A stretch of 64,000 nucleotides of DNA from positions 6,270,252-6,334,251 of the forward strand of contig NC_067207.1 in the NCBI RefSeq assembly GCF_026262505.1. The letters are read 5' to 3'. Positions 10,301 to 20,692 of this stretch are shown here, in pieces. Each line of letters starts with the position of its first letter. Position 1 is the first letter of the stretch. Origin of the DNA: Trichomonas vaginalis G3 (Eukaryota; Parabasalia; Trichomonadida; Trichomonadidae). The notes under the pieces were generated by a model. It was not told where the DNA came from. It ran no database searches and saw nothing but the letters and a program-made list of their open reading frames with translations. The translations under genes and the position numbers were made by a program.

Positions 10301-11213
10301 GGTGTCAAATGTGAAGTGTTGCAAGGATACTATTACGATGGAAACAGAGATATTAGAATAAGAGATGAAGTAAAGAAGTTGTTTGAGTTAAGGTTAAAAT
10401 ATAAGAAAGAAGGAAATTCTTTGCAAGAAAATATAAAGCTCATTCTGAACAGTATTTATGGCAAAACTATTCTATCTCCTATTGAGTCAAAAATAACCAT
10501 AGTAAATGACAAAGATGCTATAAGATATGCCATCAGAAACTACAACCATATAGTGAAGTTCGAAGGTTTGGATGGTTCAGATAAAACTATTTTCAAGCTA
10601 ACGAAAAGCATTTGCAGACACTTTAACTTTTGCCCCTTAGGTGTTAATATCTTATCTATGTCGAAGAGAATAATGTGTGAAGTATTCTGTACTGCTGAGG
10701 ACTTAGGAATGGACATCTTTTATAGCGATACGGACAGTATGCATCTCTACAATGAAGATATCCCTCGTTTAGCTGAAGAGTTTGAGAAACGTTATGGAAG
10801 AGTTCATTGGTAAAAACCTTGGTCAATTTCATAGCGACTTTGCAGAAATCACAAAAGATAAACAAAGTTTAGCATACAAGTCAATATTTTGTGGAAAGAA
10901 GACTTACATAGACTTACTCACGAATGATTTAAATGAAGTTGCATTTCACTGCAGAATGAAAGGCGTGAAGCAAGATGTTATTGCTTTAACCGCTAATGAA
11001 ATGTTTCCTGACTCTGTTCAGTGTTTCTATGATGAAGATAAAGGTTTAATGGTTCCGCAAGGAAAATTTGACAAAGACTCTGAGTTCAGTGTTATGAAGT
11101 TATATAAAACACTTTATGACGGTCAAGAGATTGGATTTGACTTATGTAAGTCTTCTAGTCCTTGCTTTGCTGAAAAGTTTAACTTTCTATTCAGACTAAG
11201 ACTTCATTCATAA
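7388..11213 (+). pseudogene. protein-primed-type DNA polymerase B region (broken)
   Basis: This is the Polinton replicative polymerase, broken with about three breaks. Parts: an N-terminal region with helical EMFD/EMFE repeats; a domain with TEDNCFVYACIQAG and later VEDHYMLNE, reminiscent of an OTU-like cysteine protease (tentative); the exonuclease with ADFECST (Exo I), YFHNLSYDINFIL (Exo II) and YCKQDVRISREGF (Exo III); and the polymerase with ADFDAVSLYPSAI (motif A), KLILNSIYGKT (motif B) and FYSDTDSM (motif C). The family copies linear DNA from protein-primed ends. A double hairpin at 7555-7580 lies within the N-terminal coding part. The leader is class 1. Confidence 0.85.
7555..7580. repeat. 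double hairpin inside the polymerase coding region
   Basis: GCCGC-AAC-GCGGC is followed by GGAC-GAA-GTCC. The same two-hairpin plan, with different stem bases, is seen at 2457, 11301 and 12676. Here it is read through in frame and adds a short charged peptide (PQRGEDEVHAR). Confidence 0.65.
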
Positions 11214-11331
11214 GAAAGCTTAAGTTCTGAGGTCATGAATGAGAAAAATAATGAGGTCATTTATTTTTGTCAGCAGTGAGACCATTCATGATAAAAATAA
11301 GCCGCTAGCGGCAAGGGCGAAGCCCATGTGG
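11214..11331. repeat. spacer with double hairpin
   Basis: This spacer between the polymerase and the minus-strand gene holds two TCATTTATTTTTG/TCATGATAAAAATAA-type promoter-like motifs and the double hairpin GCCGCTAGCGGC (11301-11312) plus GGGC-GAA-GCCC (11315-11325). No gene is seen. Confidence 0.55.
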
Positions 11332-12190
11332 TCATTTACATACTGCGATGGTAGAGTTTAAGAGTTGTGCTTCAATGTAGAGACAGTCCTTATGGTCTGG
11401 AGGTAAGAACACTGGGCAGTTATGGTCATGAGTGGAGAACATGTCTATCCAAAACTCACGATTGAAGCCAGTTAATTTATAGTATTTAGGGTTAGGAAGT
11501 GGTGAAGTTCTTGTATGACAATGAACTCATTTTCAACTCCCTTACTTAAGTTTTGAATATAATATAGCTTGTTTTCTATCCCAAATGCCAGGTGTTACAA
11601 TCTTTGAAAATTCATTTTTCCTCGAAGCATTGCATCATAATTGAAAACATTTTTGAAGTCTTCATTGGGTTCAGAGATTTGAAATCTTATACGTAATGAA
11701 TTTTCTTTTCTTTAGCTACTTCATTGAATGGTGAATATATAACAAACTGACAGTCATGTGTTCCATCTTCATTTTCATTAAATTCATAATGAAAGTCTAT
11801 AAGTTGTGGCTGACTACCTTCTTCTTTCAGTTGTGCAAGAAACTCACGTAAAGGCTGTAAAGTTTGTACTTCAATGTTGAACTTTTTCTCGAACATCTCA
11901 TTAAATGAAATCATACATTGTTGCAATGTTGTATAGTCTTTAAAGTATTTGTATATGTGAATGTTTTGGGCGCTTAAAGACTGTTCGTCATTTTCTATCT
12001 CGACTTGAAGTATAAAGTCAACCTTTCTGAAAGCACGTGTTATATACATAGATGTTATGCCAATGTACTTCTCTTCATTTATGTTCACAATCCAGTCTGT
12101 TGGAAACTTAAACGTTACTCTGTTCCCCTTTATTTTGACGTCAGGGTTTTCACTACTGAACGCAACAGATAAAGGTATTTGTCTATACAT
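11332..12190 (-). pseudogene. putative minor capsid (penton-like) protein region (broken)
   Basis: The N-terminal part reads TFKFPTDWIVNINEEKYIGI, and the region further on has FNREFWIDMFSTHDHNCPVF and LLNSTIAV. The order of features resembles the paralogues at 26045-26893 and 32780-33640 (FDYP.RWL, then DFQ.WFTT and PLY..FYLELSFIYN). A penton or minor capsid role is inferred from position next to capsid genes and the beta-rich composition. It is broken, with about two breaks. The ATG follows a TATTTTTAT motif. Confidence 0.5.
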
Positions 12191-12214
12191 TTAGTTCCGA
12201 TAAAAATAACCCAT

Positions 12215-12475
12215 TTACTCTTTCTTTGCTTCAGCTTCTTTAGCTTTTGCTTCAGCTTCTTCTCTAGCTTTCTTCGCCAGTAGTCTTGGGTTCTTTTGTC
12301 TTCCAGCAGCTAATGCAGCAAGTTGTTTTTCACTAAGTTTTCTCTTTGGTCTCTCTGGCTTTTGTTCTTGTTTTTGTTCCTTCAGTTCGGATAAAATTTG
12401 CTCACGAATTTCTTTCTTCAATGCTTCAACATCTATGACCCCTTGGGTCTTGTCCGTAGGGTTTGTCTGAGTCAT
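12215..12475 (-). CDS. small lysine/alanine-rich basic protein
   Basis: This 86-residue highly charged protein has an N-terminal threonine-rich start, a central helical stretch (KKEIREQILSELKEQ) and a basic core (RPKRKLSEKQLAALAAGRQK) with a coiled-coil AEAKAKEAEAKK tail. The first in-frame ATG after the spacer is at 12475. LSEKQLAALAAGR-like cores occur in small DNA-virus proteins. A DNA-condensing or scaffold role is possible. It is divergent to the gene at 12521 with a 45-bp gap. Confidence 0.6.
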   Translation of the reverse strand: MTQTNPTDKTQGVIDVEALKKEIREQILSELKEQKQEQKPERPKRKLSEKQLAALAAGRQKNPRLLAKKAREEAEAKAKEAEAKKE

Positions 12476-12520
12476 TTGACTGCAGATAAAAAACAAAATT
12501 AAAACTTTAACCGATGTAAA

Positions 12521-12949
12521 ATGAGCTTGTCAAAATCAGAGCGAGAGTCTATTATATTAAATGACGCAAGAGGAATACAACATCCTTTCTATTACGTAAG
12601 TCAGAGTAAAGATGGTAAAATATACGTAAGAAAAAGAAAGGTTCCATTAGCGAATGCAGAAAGCGACAACATTAAGGTGCATGGCACCGAGGGCGAAGCC
12701 CATATAAAACCTTCTGTTCAAACTGAGCCACCAATAGAACCAGAAGAAAAGAAGCCAGATGTACTTTCAATAACGAACCAAGAGCTTATTGCAAAGTTCG
12801 TGAATTTCATTGAAAAACAAACCGAGTCAAAGAATCCTGACCCGCCAGTGAAAGAAGTTGAGACAAAAGAGAATGTACAGTTCATTGAAAATGTCAAGAA
12901 ACAACTTCCACCACGAATGCCAAGAAGAAGAGTGAGAATAATGAAGTAA
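12521..12949 (+). CDS. small virion-like protein with FYYVSQSKDGK motif
   Basis: This 142-residue protein begins with a short domain containing FYYVSQSKDGKIYVRKRKV, shared in pattern with the protein at 15103 (GFYVHQMKDGRVQFRKIK) and more weakly with 29940-30522. A proline/glutamate-rich middle follows, and a basic end (PPRMPRRRVRIMK). A double hairpin (12676-12701) is read in frame as VHGTEGEAHIK. No named family is recognised. It immediately precedes the major capsid region, so a minor virion role is likely. Confidence 0.65.
   Translation: MSLSKSERESIILNDARGIQHPFYYVSQSKDGKIYVRKRKVPLANAESDNIKVHGTEGEAHIKPSVQTEPPIEPEEKKPDVLSITNQELIAKFVNFIEKQTESKNPDPPVKEVETKENVQFIENVKKQLPPRMPRRRVRIMK
12676..12701. 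repeat. double hairpin inside a reading frame
   Basis: GGTGC-ATG-GCACC (12676-12688) is followed by GGGC-GAA-GCCC (12691-12701). The second hairpin is identical to the one at 11315-11325, while the first has a different stem with matching changes on both sides. Confidence 0.65.
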
Positions 12950-12976
12950 ATAGATATTTTTATCTGAAGTAAATAC

Positions 12977-14553
12977 ATGCAGAACGAACAGCTAAACAAA
13001 TTTACTCCAGCAGAGCATATTCATCAGATTCGCTCATATTTCGATATCATAGACAATGCAGTTCAAATTTGGTGACACTAATAGAAAATATTCTGACGCA
13101 AAGATTCCATCACAACCTGGAACTGCTAAAGATAACACATGGGTAACATTCAATCTCTCACCTCCTGGTGAAAATATGTTGGACCTTTACAATACATTCA
13201 TTACGTATAAAATGGAAGGTCAATTTATTGTAGATAAAGAAATTGGTTCAGGTTTCCAATAAAACAAACCCACCAGGATTTTGGATTGGTTTCGATGACG
13301 CTTTCTATGCAGTTGCTGGATATCAAATCCTTGCAAATGGTCGTATCGTATATTCTCAAGACAACGCAAGAGAAGAAGCATATATAACTTCAAACTCACA
13401 AACTACCGAACAAATAAAGAAAGTAGATGTTTTCTCAAAGACTCGACATGAAGATATATGGAGTCATTCGGGAACATGCAGAAACAGGACAAATTGTTAG
13501 TGGGCCGATTACAGCAGGAAAATCATTTGATTTTAAGCTTCGTTTAAGAATTCCTGTTAGAAGATTCCTTCCATTAGAAGCTATTCGATTTATTCCAGCT
13601 TTTGCAGGAAACATTCAGCTTAAAGTAAAGTTCAGTAGCGACGCCTTACAATGCACATCTATATCTGTAAATGATATCATTGCTTCAATCCAACTCTTAA
13701 AGTTGTATTTGCTTCAGATTCAAATCCACCGACAAATAAATTTGTTCCATGGAATGAACCATTCACTATGATAACGAAGGCAGTAGAAGCTAGTGGAACA
13801 GTTACTATTACAACTGTAACCCAGCAACTATTTCGAACAAAGATGGATTTTAATGAATGTTTTATTCATCCAAAGTCATTCTCTTTAGACCCTAACATTT
13901 ATACAGAACTTGTAGAACATTATACAAACGAGGCTTTATGTTTTCCTGTTAAAGTTATGGATTGGATTCCTATGGACGGTTCATTCTCAAAGAATACAGA
14001 TAGTTCAAGTGCAACATTTACAGCAGCTTATACGCCTATTAATGTTAAAAGTATTTGGGCACTATTTAGAAGAAAGACAACTATTATGTTAATTTTGAGA
14101 ACCCTAAGTTTAAATATCTTCAGCTTTCCATGGGAGCTTATGGAAAATATGCCTGCAGAACCTGAAAAATCATATGGACCTGTATTTTATGAAATGGTTG
14201 CGAACGCTTGCAATACAAACAATGATATGATAGGATTTAATGAAGATGTTATGAGGTCATTGGTGGATGATGGTAGTGTGGAACATAAATGGGATAGCTA
14301 TGACAACACACATTTCTTATGTGGTTTTCCAACAGAAGTGGACTTTTGCTTCCAGCAAGGTCAAACATCTACTGCTCCAATAACATACAAATTGTCTGTT
14401 AAAGGACCTATTGAACTAGCAACTGAAAATGTACCAAAGCCACTTATTGGATTTATGAGGGATTGTTGCTTTGCCATTCAGGTGCGTGCTAATGGAATCC
14501 CAATAATAAGATTAGATGACTATAACTTAGCTGCGGATGACAGTGAGGAATAA
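12977..14553 (+). pseudogene. major capsid protein region, double jelly-roll (broken)
   Basis: The region reads as Polinton-type capsid protein in several frames and is broken, with about three or four breaks. Recognisable parts are an N-terminal FGDTNRKYSDAKI segment, LPLEAIRFIPAFAGNIQLKVKFS (given in part: RFIPAFAGNIQLKV) that corresponds in pattern to RFLRYLPNWAGKISIEL in the capsid at 44081-45685, and a C-terminal GFPTEVDFCFQQGQ. The product would form the particle shell. A TATTTTTAT motif precedes the ATG at 12977. Confidence 0.7.
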
Positions 14554-14583
14554 AGGATGAACGTTTATTTTTAAAGCTTATAA

Positions 14584-15054
14584 ATGAGTTCTTCATCAAG
14601 CTCTCGCGAACCTTCACCATCTATGAAACAAACTTTACCAAACGATTATGGAGCACCTATTGAATATTTCTTACGAGCTGCACAATGGCAAAGAGCAGTC
14701 TCACCAAGGTTAGGTGTTCCACCAGCTCCTGTCAAAAATAGCTTTTGGTCAAGTCCTTATATAAGATATGGTCTCCCACTAGGTTTGCTAGCTACAGCAG
14801 TAGCAGTTATGATGTTGAAAAGAAATAAAACAAATGTTGTAAATAATACTGAAGTAGTTGAAGTTAAACAAACTCCAACACCTTCGCCAAAACCAACGTC
14901 AAAACCAACGCCTTCACAAACAACACCTTCAATGACTCCTGAACCTATGGAAGTACAAACTCCTGTTCAAAAGTCAACTCCTAAACCGACTCCAACATTT
15001 AAACCAGAACCTACTCCTCAAATAAATCGTAAAACTCCTGCGTTTCCTTACTGA
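14584..15054 (+). CDS. single-pass membrane protein with proline-rich tail
   Basis: This 156-residue protein has a serine-rich N-terminus, one hydrophobic helix (YGLPLGLLATAVAVMML, near residues 60-78) and a long tail of PTP/KPTP repeats. It sits directly after the capsid region with a GTTTATTTTTA motif upstream. No named family is recognised; a virion membrane or spacer-arm role is inferred. Confidence 0.65.
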   Translation: MSSSSSSREPSPSMKQTLPNDYGAPIEYFLRAAQWQRAVSPRLGVPPAPVKNSFWSSPYIRYGLPLGLLATAVAVMMLKRNKTNVVNNTEVVEVKQTPTPSPKPTSKPTPSQTTPSMTPEPMEVQTPVQKSTPKPTPTFKPEPTPQINRKTPAFPY

Positions 15055-15102
15055 AAAAATAACGTTATTTTTATTTAATATTAAAATTTTTATTTGATTG
15101 AA

Positions 15103-15339
15103 ATGACGACTAAAGTCACTGAAGCAATGAAACAAAAGTTTTTGGTAGAATACATTAAATCAGGAACTATTCCAGAAGGTTTTTACGTTCATCAAATGAA
15201 AGATGGTAGAGTTCAGTTTAGAAAGATAAAGCAACCATTAGATAAAGAAGGAATTTTGAGAAAGATTAAACTTCATGAGGACAACATTGCTGAACTTAAG
15301 AAGAAGTTAGAAGAGTTGGAGAAAGGAAGAGAGTTATAA
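15103..15339 (+). CDS. small protein with FYVHQMKDGR motif and C-terminal coiled coil
   Basis: This 78-residue protein starts at the ATG at 15103. Residues 25-45 carry GFYVHQMKDGRVQFRKIK, related to the protein at 12521. The last 35 residues form a clear coiled coil (IKLHEDNIAELKKKLEELEK). A virion component or DNA-binding dimer is possible. Confidence 0.65.
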   Translation: MTTKVTEAMKQKFLVEYIKSGTIPEGFYVHQMKDGRVQFRKIKQPLDKEGILRKIKLHEDNIAELKKKLEELEKGREL

Positions 15340-15356
15340 AGCAATGAATTCAACAG

Positions 15357-15417
15357 GGTAGAAAAGAGGTTAGAAATCGGGTTAGATCTAACCTTCTACC
15401 CTAAATTTATTTTTGTG
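15357..15417. repeat. AGATCT-cored intergenic hairpin, third copy
   Basis: The sequence has GGGTAG...GGTTAGAAATCGGGTTAGATCTAACC in overlapping pieces and ends in TTCTACCC, then AAATTTATTTTTG. It is in the same orientation as the copy at 5486. It lies between two plus-strand genes. Confidence 0.6.
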
Positions 15418-15503
15418 CTATGTTTTCATACGTGTGAGGGTGGTGATATCATTAGCTTTTAGGTTTATTTTTTAAAATTATTTTTTATTTTAATTTTATA
15501 TAA

Positions 15504-15830
15504 ATGACGAAAACTATTGAGATAACAAACTACAACGGTCATGAGTTCAAGAATTTGTTCTTCGTTCCTCGTGAAAATACATTCTATCAGATACGAGGGA
15601 GAAAGGGTAAAGTTAGTTTGAGCGTTTATGAAGGAATGAAGAATGGAAAGTTTATACAAGCATACGATACAAACGGTAAACGTGTTTCATTAGCTTTGTC
15701 AAAACTTACTAACATTTATTTTGACAGTGACTTTGACTCTGACGATTGGAGCGACAGCAGCGATACTGAAGAATATGAACTATTGTGTGAAGCACAGCAA
15801 TGGGAAGAGTTGCAATACTTTTGTAAGTGA
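15504..15830 (+). CDS. small acidic-tailed protein of unknown function
   Basis: This 108-residue protein has an N-terminal beta-rich half (EITNYNGHEFKNLFFVPRE, RGRKGKVSLSVYEG) and an acidic aspartate/serine run (DSDFDSDDWSDSSDTEEYE). A TTTTATTTTAATTTTATATAA promoter-like tract precedes the ATG. It is the last gene before coding density stops, so it probably lies beside the element's right terminal repeat. Confidence 0.6.
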   Translation: MTKTIEITNYNGHEFKNLFFVPRENTFYQIRGRKGKVSLSVYEGMKNGKFIQAYDTNGKRVSLALSKLTNIYFDSDFDSDDWSDSSDTEEYELLCEAQQWEELQYFCK

Positions 15831-16010
15831 GAACGTTTATTTTTTACAGTAGTGAAGTGAAGTGGTTGGCGGTTTTGTAAATATTTAAGGTTAAGTTAGT
15901 GTTGTCGTTTGTGTTGTAAAATATACGTTAACGGTTTTGTAAAGTGTCAAATTCACATATAATGGGTACGGTGGAACGCAGTGCCTCCGTACACATGATA
16001 TGTATACTAA
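15831..16010. other. likely right end of element 1
   Basis: No gene is seen. GGTTTTGTAAA occurs twice (about 15871 and 15930), and the composition changes to host-like DNA. The matching left terminal repeat would be outside the window, so the exact end cannot be placed. Confidence 0.4.
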
Positions 16011-16247
16011 CTCAAATTCAGCGATTTTGAAACATACATTCATAATACATTAAGTAGATTTCATAACGGGATCACATATGAGAATCTAGAGTTTGCTATT
16101 CTAAATGCGAAACGTCATCCAAAACACATTGTTGATCTCATAAATAAAGGCAATTTTTCACAAATCTTAAGGAGTACACTTCGCACAATGACAATTGAAA
16201 ACAAAGTGAATTATAGTCATGTAACCACACTCTACTTCGCTGCATAG
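16011..16247 (+). pseudogene. fragment of a decayed coding sequence
   Basis: A 78-codon open frame without an ATG at its start has coding-like composition (RFHNGITYENLEFAILNAK, HIVDLINKGNFSQILRST) and ends in TAG. It looks like the C-terminal piece of a lost host gene. The family is not recognised, though helical repeat pattern would fit an ankyrin-like or similar repeat protein. Confidence 0.4.
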
Positions 16248-19200
16248 CTCTCAAAATAGAGCTCCTTTATTATAACTATCATAAATTTCAAATCTCAGAT
16301 TGAAATATTCGTTAAATGATAGTTCTTTTGTATATTTGTATACTATTTTGTTTGTATTAAACTTGTTTGTTATTTTTAGTCACAAATTATATTTTTTAAA
16401 TTTAATTAAAGTAAAAATTCCTTTAATGGTAATGTTCGAACATTGATTACAAGATAATTAAAATATATGACCTCATTATAAATGAATTTTAACTCTAGAT
16501 AATTAAGAAAGCTACAAATTGTTTCTAAATCTTGAAATTATTCGATGTCAATCTAATTTTTCTTGTTATAGCCTACTTCTATGGTGTACAGGTTGTCATA
16601 ATTACTATTTTAAAGTGTAAAACATGCTTATATCAATCAGGACGTTAAAATGGAAAAGTACATACCAAGCAAATGTTTGGATTTATATGCGACAGCCTTT
16701 TTAATGGATGTGACAAAGCGTTTCAATATAGATTTTGATTAAAGCATAACTGCAAATTATAATTTGACTTTATATGTACCAATAATAATGGCAATTATGA
16801 GTTTTTTTATATAAATTATATCACACCGCTTCTAGTAATTTTTAGCTTAAGCATATCATCGGCTAATTTTCAAAAAAAAAGAATTTCAAATTTTAATCCA
16901 AATTCTTTTCTTAAAATTCACAATCAAATTACAGCTTATCTTTAATAGTCTTATTCATTCTATGCTTTTTTTTCGGCTCCATAAAAGTCATAAATTTTTC
17001 CATCATAAATTTGTTAGAAATTGGGTTACCATTGCCAAACATTTGGATAGAAAAAGCCCAATAAATTATACCCAAAGCATCCAAACATGAAGATATCATA
17101 TAAGAAATATAGTTTAATTCAGTAATTCCCTAAAATCTAAAATGTTTAAGAACGTTTGTTCAATATCTTACAATCTAATTCACAGATTTAGCATATGTAC
17201 TACGTATCAAATATACAATGTGATCTCTCAATAAGCTTAGAAGGTTAATTATTAAAATTAAATAAAATTCTACAATTAGCGAAAAATAATACGGCAGATA
17301 ATATGCTTATAGGTAAAGAAATTCAAAGAGCATTCCTTAAATTTTTTCGAAATTTATCAAAACTCGAAGGTAAATCATCGAGTGATATGCGAAAAAAACT
17401 TTTTTATTCTATTAATGATAATAAATATATTAGCCATATTAAAACTTTTCATTTTTTAAAACTCATAGAAATACGTTTGATATTCTTCATTAAGAACATA
17501 TAAAAACGAGTATAATTATCATAATCTGTTAATTTACAATATAAATGCTTTTCTGCTTGTAGTAAATATCAAATAAGAAAATAATAACATTATAAATTTT
17601 TCAAATAAGAATATATTATCTAGCATCTAAGCATGAAGATATTTAGAATTTGGATATCTAAATTCTGCTTAGATTACTTTCAAAATATAAGTCAATAATC
17701 TTTGATTTTATTAAACGCTAATATTGGATAGTATATTTTCACAATTTAATTGTAGTTAGATAAATGATAATTCATGTAACTCATTGATTTCGATCAAAAG
17801 TTATATTCACCTTGTTAAAAAAAATAAAAAATAAAAAAACTGGGTGCTTACTGATTTGAACATATTGCCTTTGAACCCCACGACATAACCAGTAGGCTAA
17901 ACGTACAGTGATTTTTTTTATAAATTCTAGTATAAAATACTTCCCGCAGGGCATTTGTTTAATTATTTCACATTCTGATGACATAATTTTTAATATCATA
18001 GATAATGAAAGCGAAAAATATATAAAAATCGACAAACATGTTATAATGAATTGAGAGCTTTACGTGTCAAAAAACACATTTCATACTGATTTCTATAAAA
18101 GGTATCTTTATTATAGAAGTGTAAGCTATATCTGTTTGTTTTTTTATTATAACAAATTCAAAATTCTCTTATAAGGATTAGATGAAATCTGTATTACTAA
18201 ATCATTAGCTAAATGAAGGTTCAAATAGAAAGTAAATATCAATTTATATGATACTGAAACCAAATAGTTCTTTTAATAAAAGATAACACGCTGAAAATTA
18301 TTGAGTATTTGCAAATCTCAAAAATCTATTGGTGAATTTGGCTCAACTTTTAAAATTATAACATCCATATCAAATCATAAAAGCAGACAAAAATTAAAGC
18401 CAAACCTATCGGCCAATTTTTTTTGATATTTTGATTTTTGAGGTATACTTTTAAAAGTGGATTTAAAGCACTTATGAAAAACATTAACTTCTGTCGTTAT
18501 GATTATTGATTTAGACAATAATGATTTTAATCTTTGATTATCAAAACACTAAAGTCATCTTTTTAACATTTGCTTGGTAGCATTAACTCAAGTCTAAAGT
18601 ACTATTTTATGTGGCACTCTTAGAATTTTTGTATTCATTGAACACGCTGAAATAGTACCATTAAAGTTATGGCGGACTTTCAAAAAATAGTTTGGTCACC
18701 TTTTTGGGTGAAAAAATTCAACAAAAACAGGTATTTTTCTTTAAAGATATTTGCTTTTATGACTAAATACAATTAATTACCAAAATAATATGAAATTAAA
18801 CAATCATAAAATTAAATTCTAAACAGAATTTTAGAGTAAACGAACTTTTTAACCTCATATAACATTCAGATATCAAATACCATAAACAATTAAAATGATT
18901 ATCTAAGAGAGAAATATTTTATTACTTGATTACAAATATCTTTGTAGTTTCCAAGAGTAATCATTCTATTTTTAAAACAATTATAACATATATCAATAAT
19001 ACTTCTTATTCTAGTCGTGCAATACTATTAAAAAGACTAAGTTTTAGAGAATGAAAAAAAATCAATGGTTGAATATTACATAAATGGTACAAAGAGCTAT
19101 AACTATCTATAAGTTAAGTATGGGTATCGTTTACAATGTTCATGTTTTACATTTCAATATTTGATGGATTTATTAAAAAAATTTTCCAAAATGAAATCTG

Positions 19201-19730
19201 ATACGGAAAGTACATTTAAATGATTTGTAGAAATAAGAAATATTCGTGAGGTATGGAATGAATCATCGAATTAAGGAATCCAGAATTTCGATTGGTAAGA
19301 AATAGCAGTTAGTTGAAGTAGAATGCCTTCTTCCTACTGATGTGAAAATATTGATATATGTTAAATCAGACTCGATCGTAAAGATAATTAGTTTTGAGTA
19401 CGTTGTACATTAAATGACGGAATAAACATGTTATTCGTAAACTTGTTAAATTGAAAATAATTTACTTTTGAGTCTTTTGTCTTCATTGCCATAAACTATA
19501 ATTCCCTTCGCAAATATTAAAGCTTTTTCAAAAGAGATTGTATTCAATTGTTTAGTTATATATAATTATTTTGTGAAATGTATAAAAAATGTTATAGTTG
19601 GAGCTTTAGCATATAAAATATAGCAAATACAAATATGTGGATGCTATTATTTTCGTGTCTAATGCCCAAATGGAAATGAATAAATATTTTTTTGCTAAAT
19701 ATGCTAATATAAATGAGTAATTTATTTCCA
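16248..19730. other. AT-rich host intergenic DNA, no gene seen
   Basis: Only short frames occur (for example 66 codons at 17303), without family features. The sequence is strongly AT-rich with many homopolymer runs and no clear long repeats. I see nothing to annotate. Confidence 0.6.
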
Positions 19731-20063
19731 TTATTTTGCAACAGAGCCATAGTAGCCTTCTCCTGGATATGGAACGCCGTTACCCTTTCTAAGCTCGCGA
19801 AGATGCTGGCAATTTGCCAAAAAGTAGCAGAAAGTGACAGCACAGCAATCGTTGCAGCATTCGTATTCCATATTTCTACGGCGCCTAATAATCTGGCGGA
19901 CATTAAAGCTGCTAACTCCGCAGCACTTCGATCTGCAGCAATCATATCTGCCTTCAAGATGTAGTATCACTTCTGTATAAATGCAACATGGGCAGAACCA
20001 TCCTAAGCAGCAGACACTGCAGTCATCTAAGCATCCGCAAAGCGGGGTTGTCCAATCAGTCAT
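19731..20063 (-). CDS. PLAC8-family cysteine-rich protein
   Basis: This 110-residue host gene has the PLAC8 signature CCLGWFCPCC near residues 18-27, a second cysteine cluster (DCCRSKCC), a third (CCNDCCAVTFCYF) and the closing QHLREL common in this family. Members are small membrane-associated proteins linked to metal transport or cell-size control in plants and fungi; the role here is unknown. Length fits the family. It is intron-free and isolated, about 3.5 kb from the nearest other coding trace. Confidence 0.85.
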   Translation of the reverse strand: MTDWTTPLCGCLDDCSVCCLGWFCPCCIYTEVILHLEGRYDCCRSKCCGVSSFNVRQIIRRRRNMEYECCNDCCAVTFCYFLANCQHLRELRKGNGVPYPGEGYYGSVAK

Positions 20064-20400
20064 TTGATTATTTGATTGAAATTAAACTTCGGTTTTTTAT
20101 ATTGAATAATCAAACACTAATTTAAAGAGGAAGTTAATTAATATTTGACAAAAGTCAAGATATGTTTTGGAAGAAAACCGAAAGCATTGAAAAATGATCA
20201 AGTACTTATTTTGATATTCATAATACAATTGCAGAGGATAGCATCTTTTATTATCTAAGAGCCGTTATATTGAGTTGAAAAATTTTATTGTGTTCATTCA
20301 ATTATGAATGCAATGTCATAGTAATATATTAAGCTCTTATAGGTCGATCTTTTTTTAACTTTTTCCCTCCTCTACCACCATCCTTAAATTATAACTTGTG

Positions 20401-20440
20401 TTCCATATTAAGTTCTGTCAAAATGTAAGCTATTCAATTC
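20401..20440 (+). repeat. dispersed repeat, inverted copy at 49295-49333
   Basis: About 38 bp containing AAGTTCTGTCAAAATGTAAG is found in reverse orientation at 49295-49333 with only one or two differences. The two copies lie outside opposite ends of element 2. It may be the end of a mobile repeat or a dispersed host repeat. Confidence 0.65.
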
Positions 20441-20692
20441 TATCGTCGGGGGAGTATCACAAATCTATCAATTTTTTTGTAAAAGTATACAAAAACATAT
20501 GGTGTTCAATTAGTTTATAATAATATAAATATTAAGATTATCCAAAATAAGAAAAACTAGGTTTTGAGAACACTTTTGAGATGATAATCAAAATATTTTG
20601 ATTGAAAAATAATATATTATTTATCAGATATAGAATGGATTTTTTCAAATTTAAAAATTCTGAAAAATAAACAGTTTTGTAAAGTAAAAAAA

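Larger units (their letters stand above)
1..15920 (+). mobile_element. Polinton/Maverick-type element 1 (right part, runs off left edge)
   Basis: This is a virus-like Polinton/Maverick element. Parts seen in order are fibre/collar protein, retroviral-type integrase, accessory gene, KilA-N gene, DNA polymerase B, putative minor capsid, small proteins, double-jelly-roll capsid region and small membrane and acidic proteins. The left end lies outside the window and the right end falls somewhere near 15.85-15.95 kb, where coding density stops. It is broken, with roughly ten or more breaks overall plus one transposon insertion, so it is a fossil of moderate age. The family assignment rests on the combination of polymerase, integrase and capsid genes; the exact right end is a guess. 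Confidence 0.8.

Noticed and set aside
17303-17503. 66-codon frame in host DNA
   Set aside because: Low-complexity AT-rich composition, no domain and no conservation evidence.
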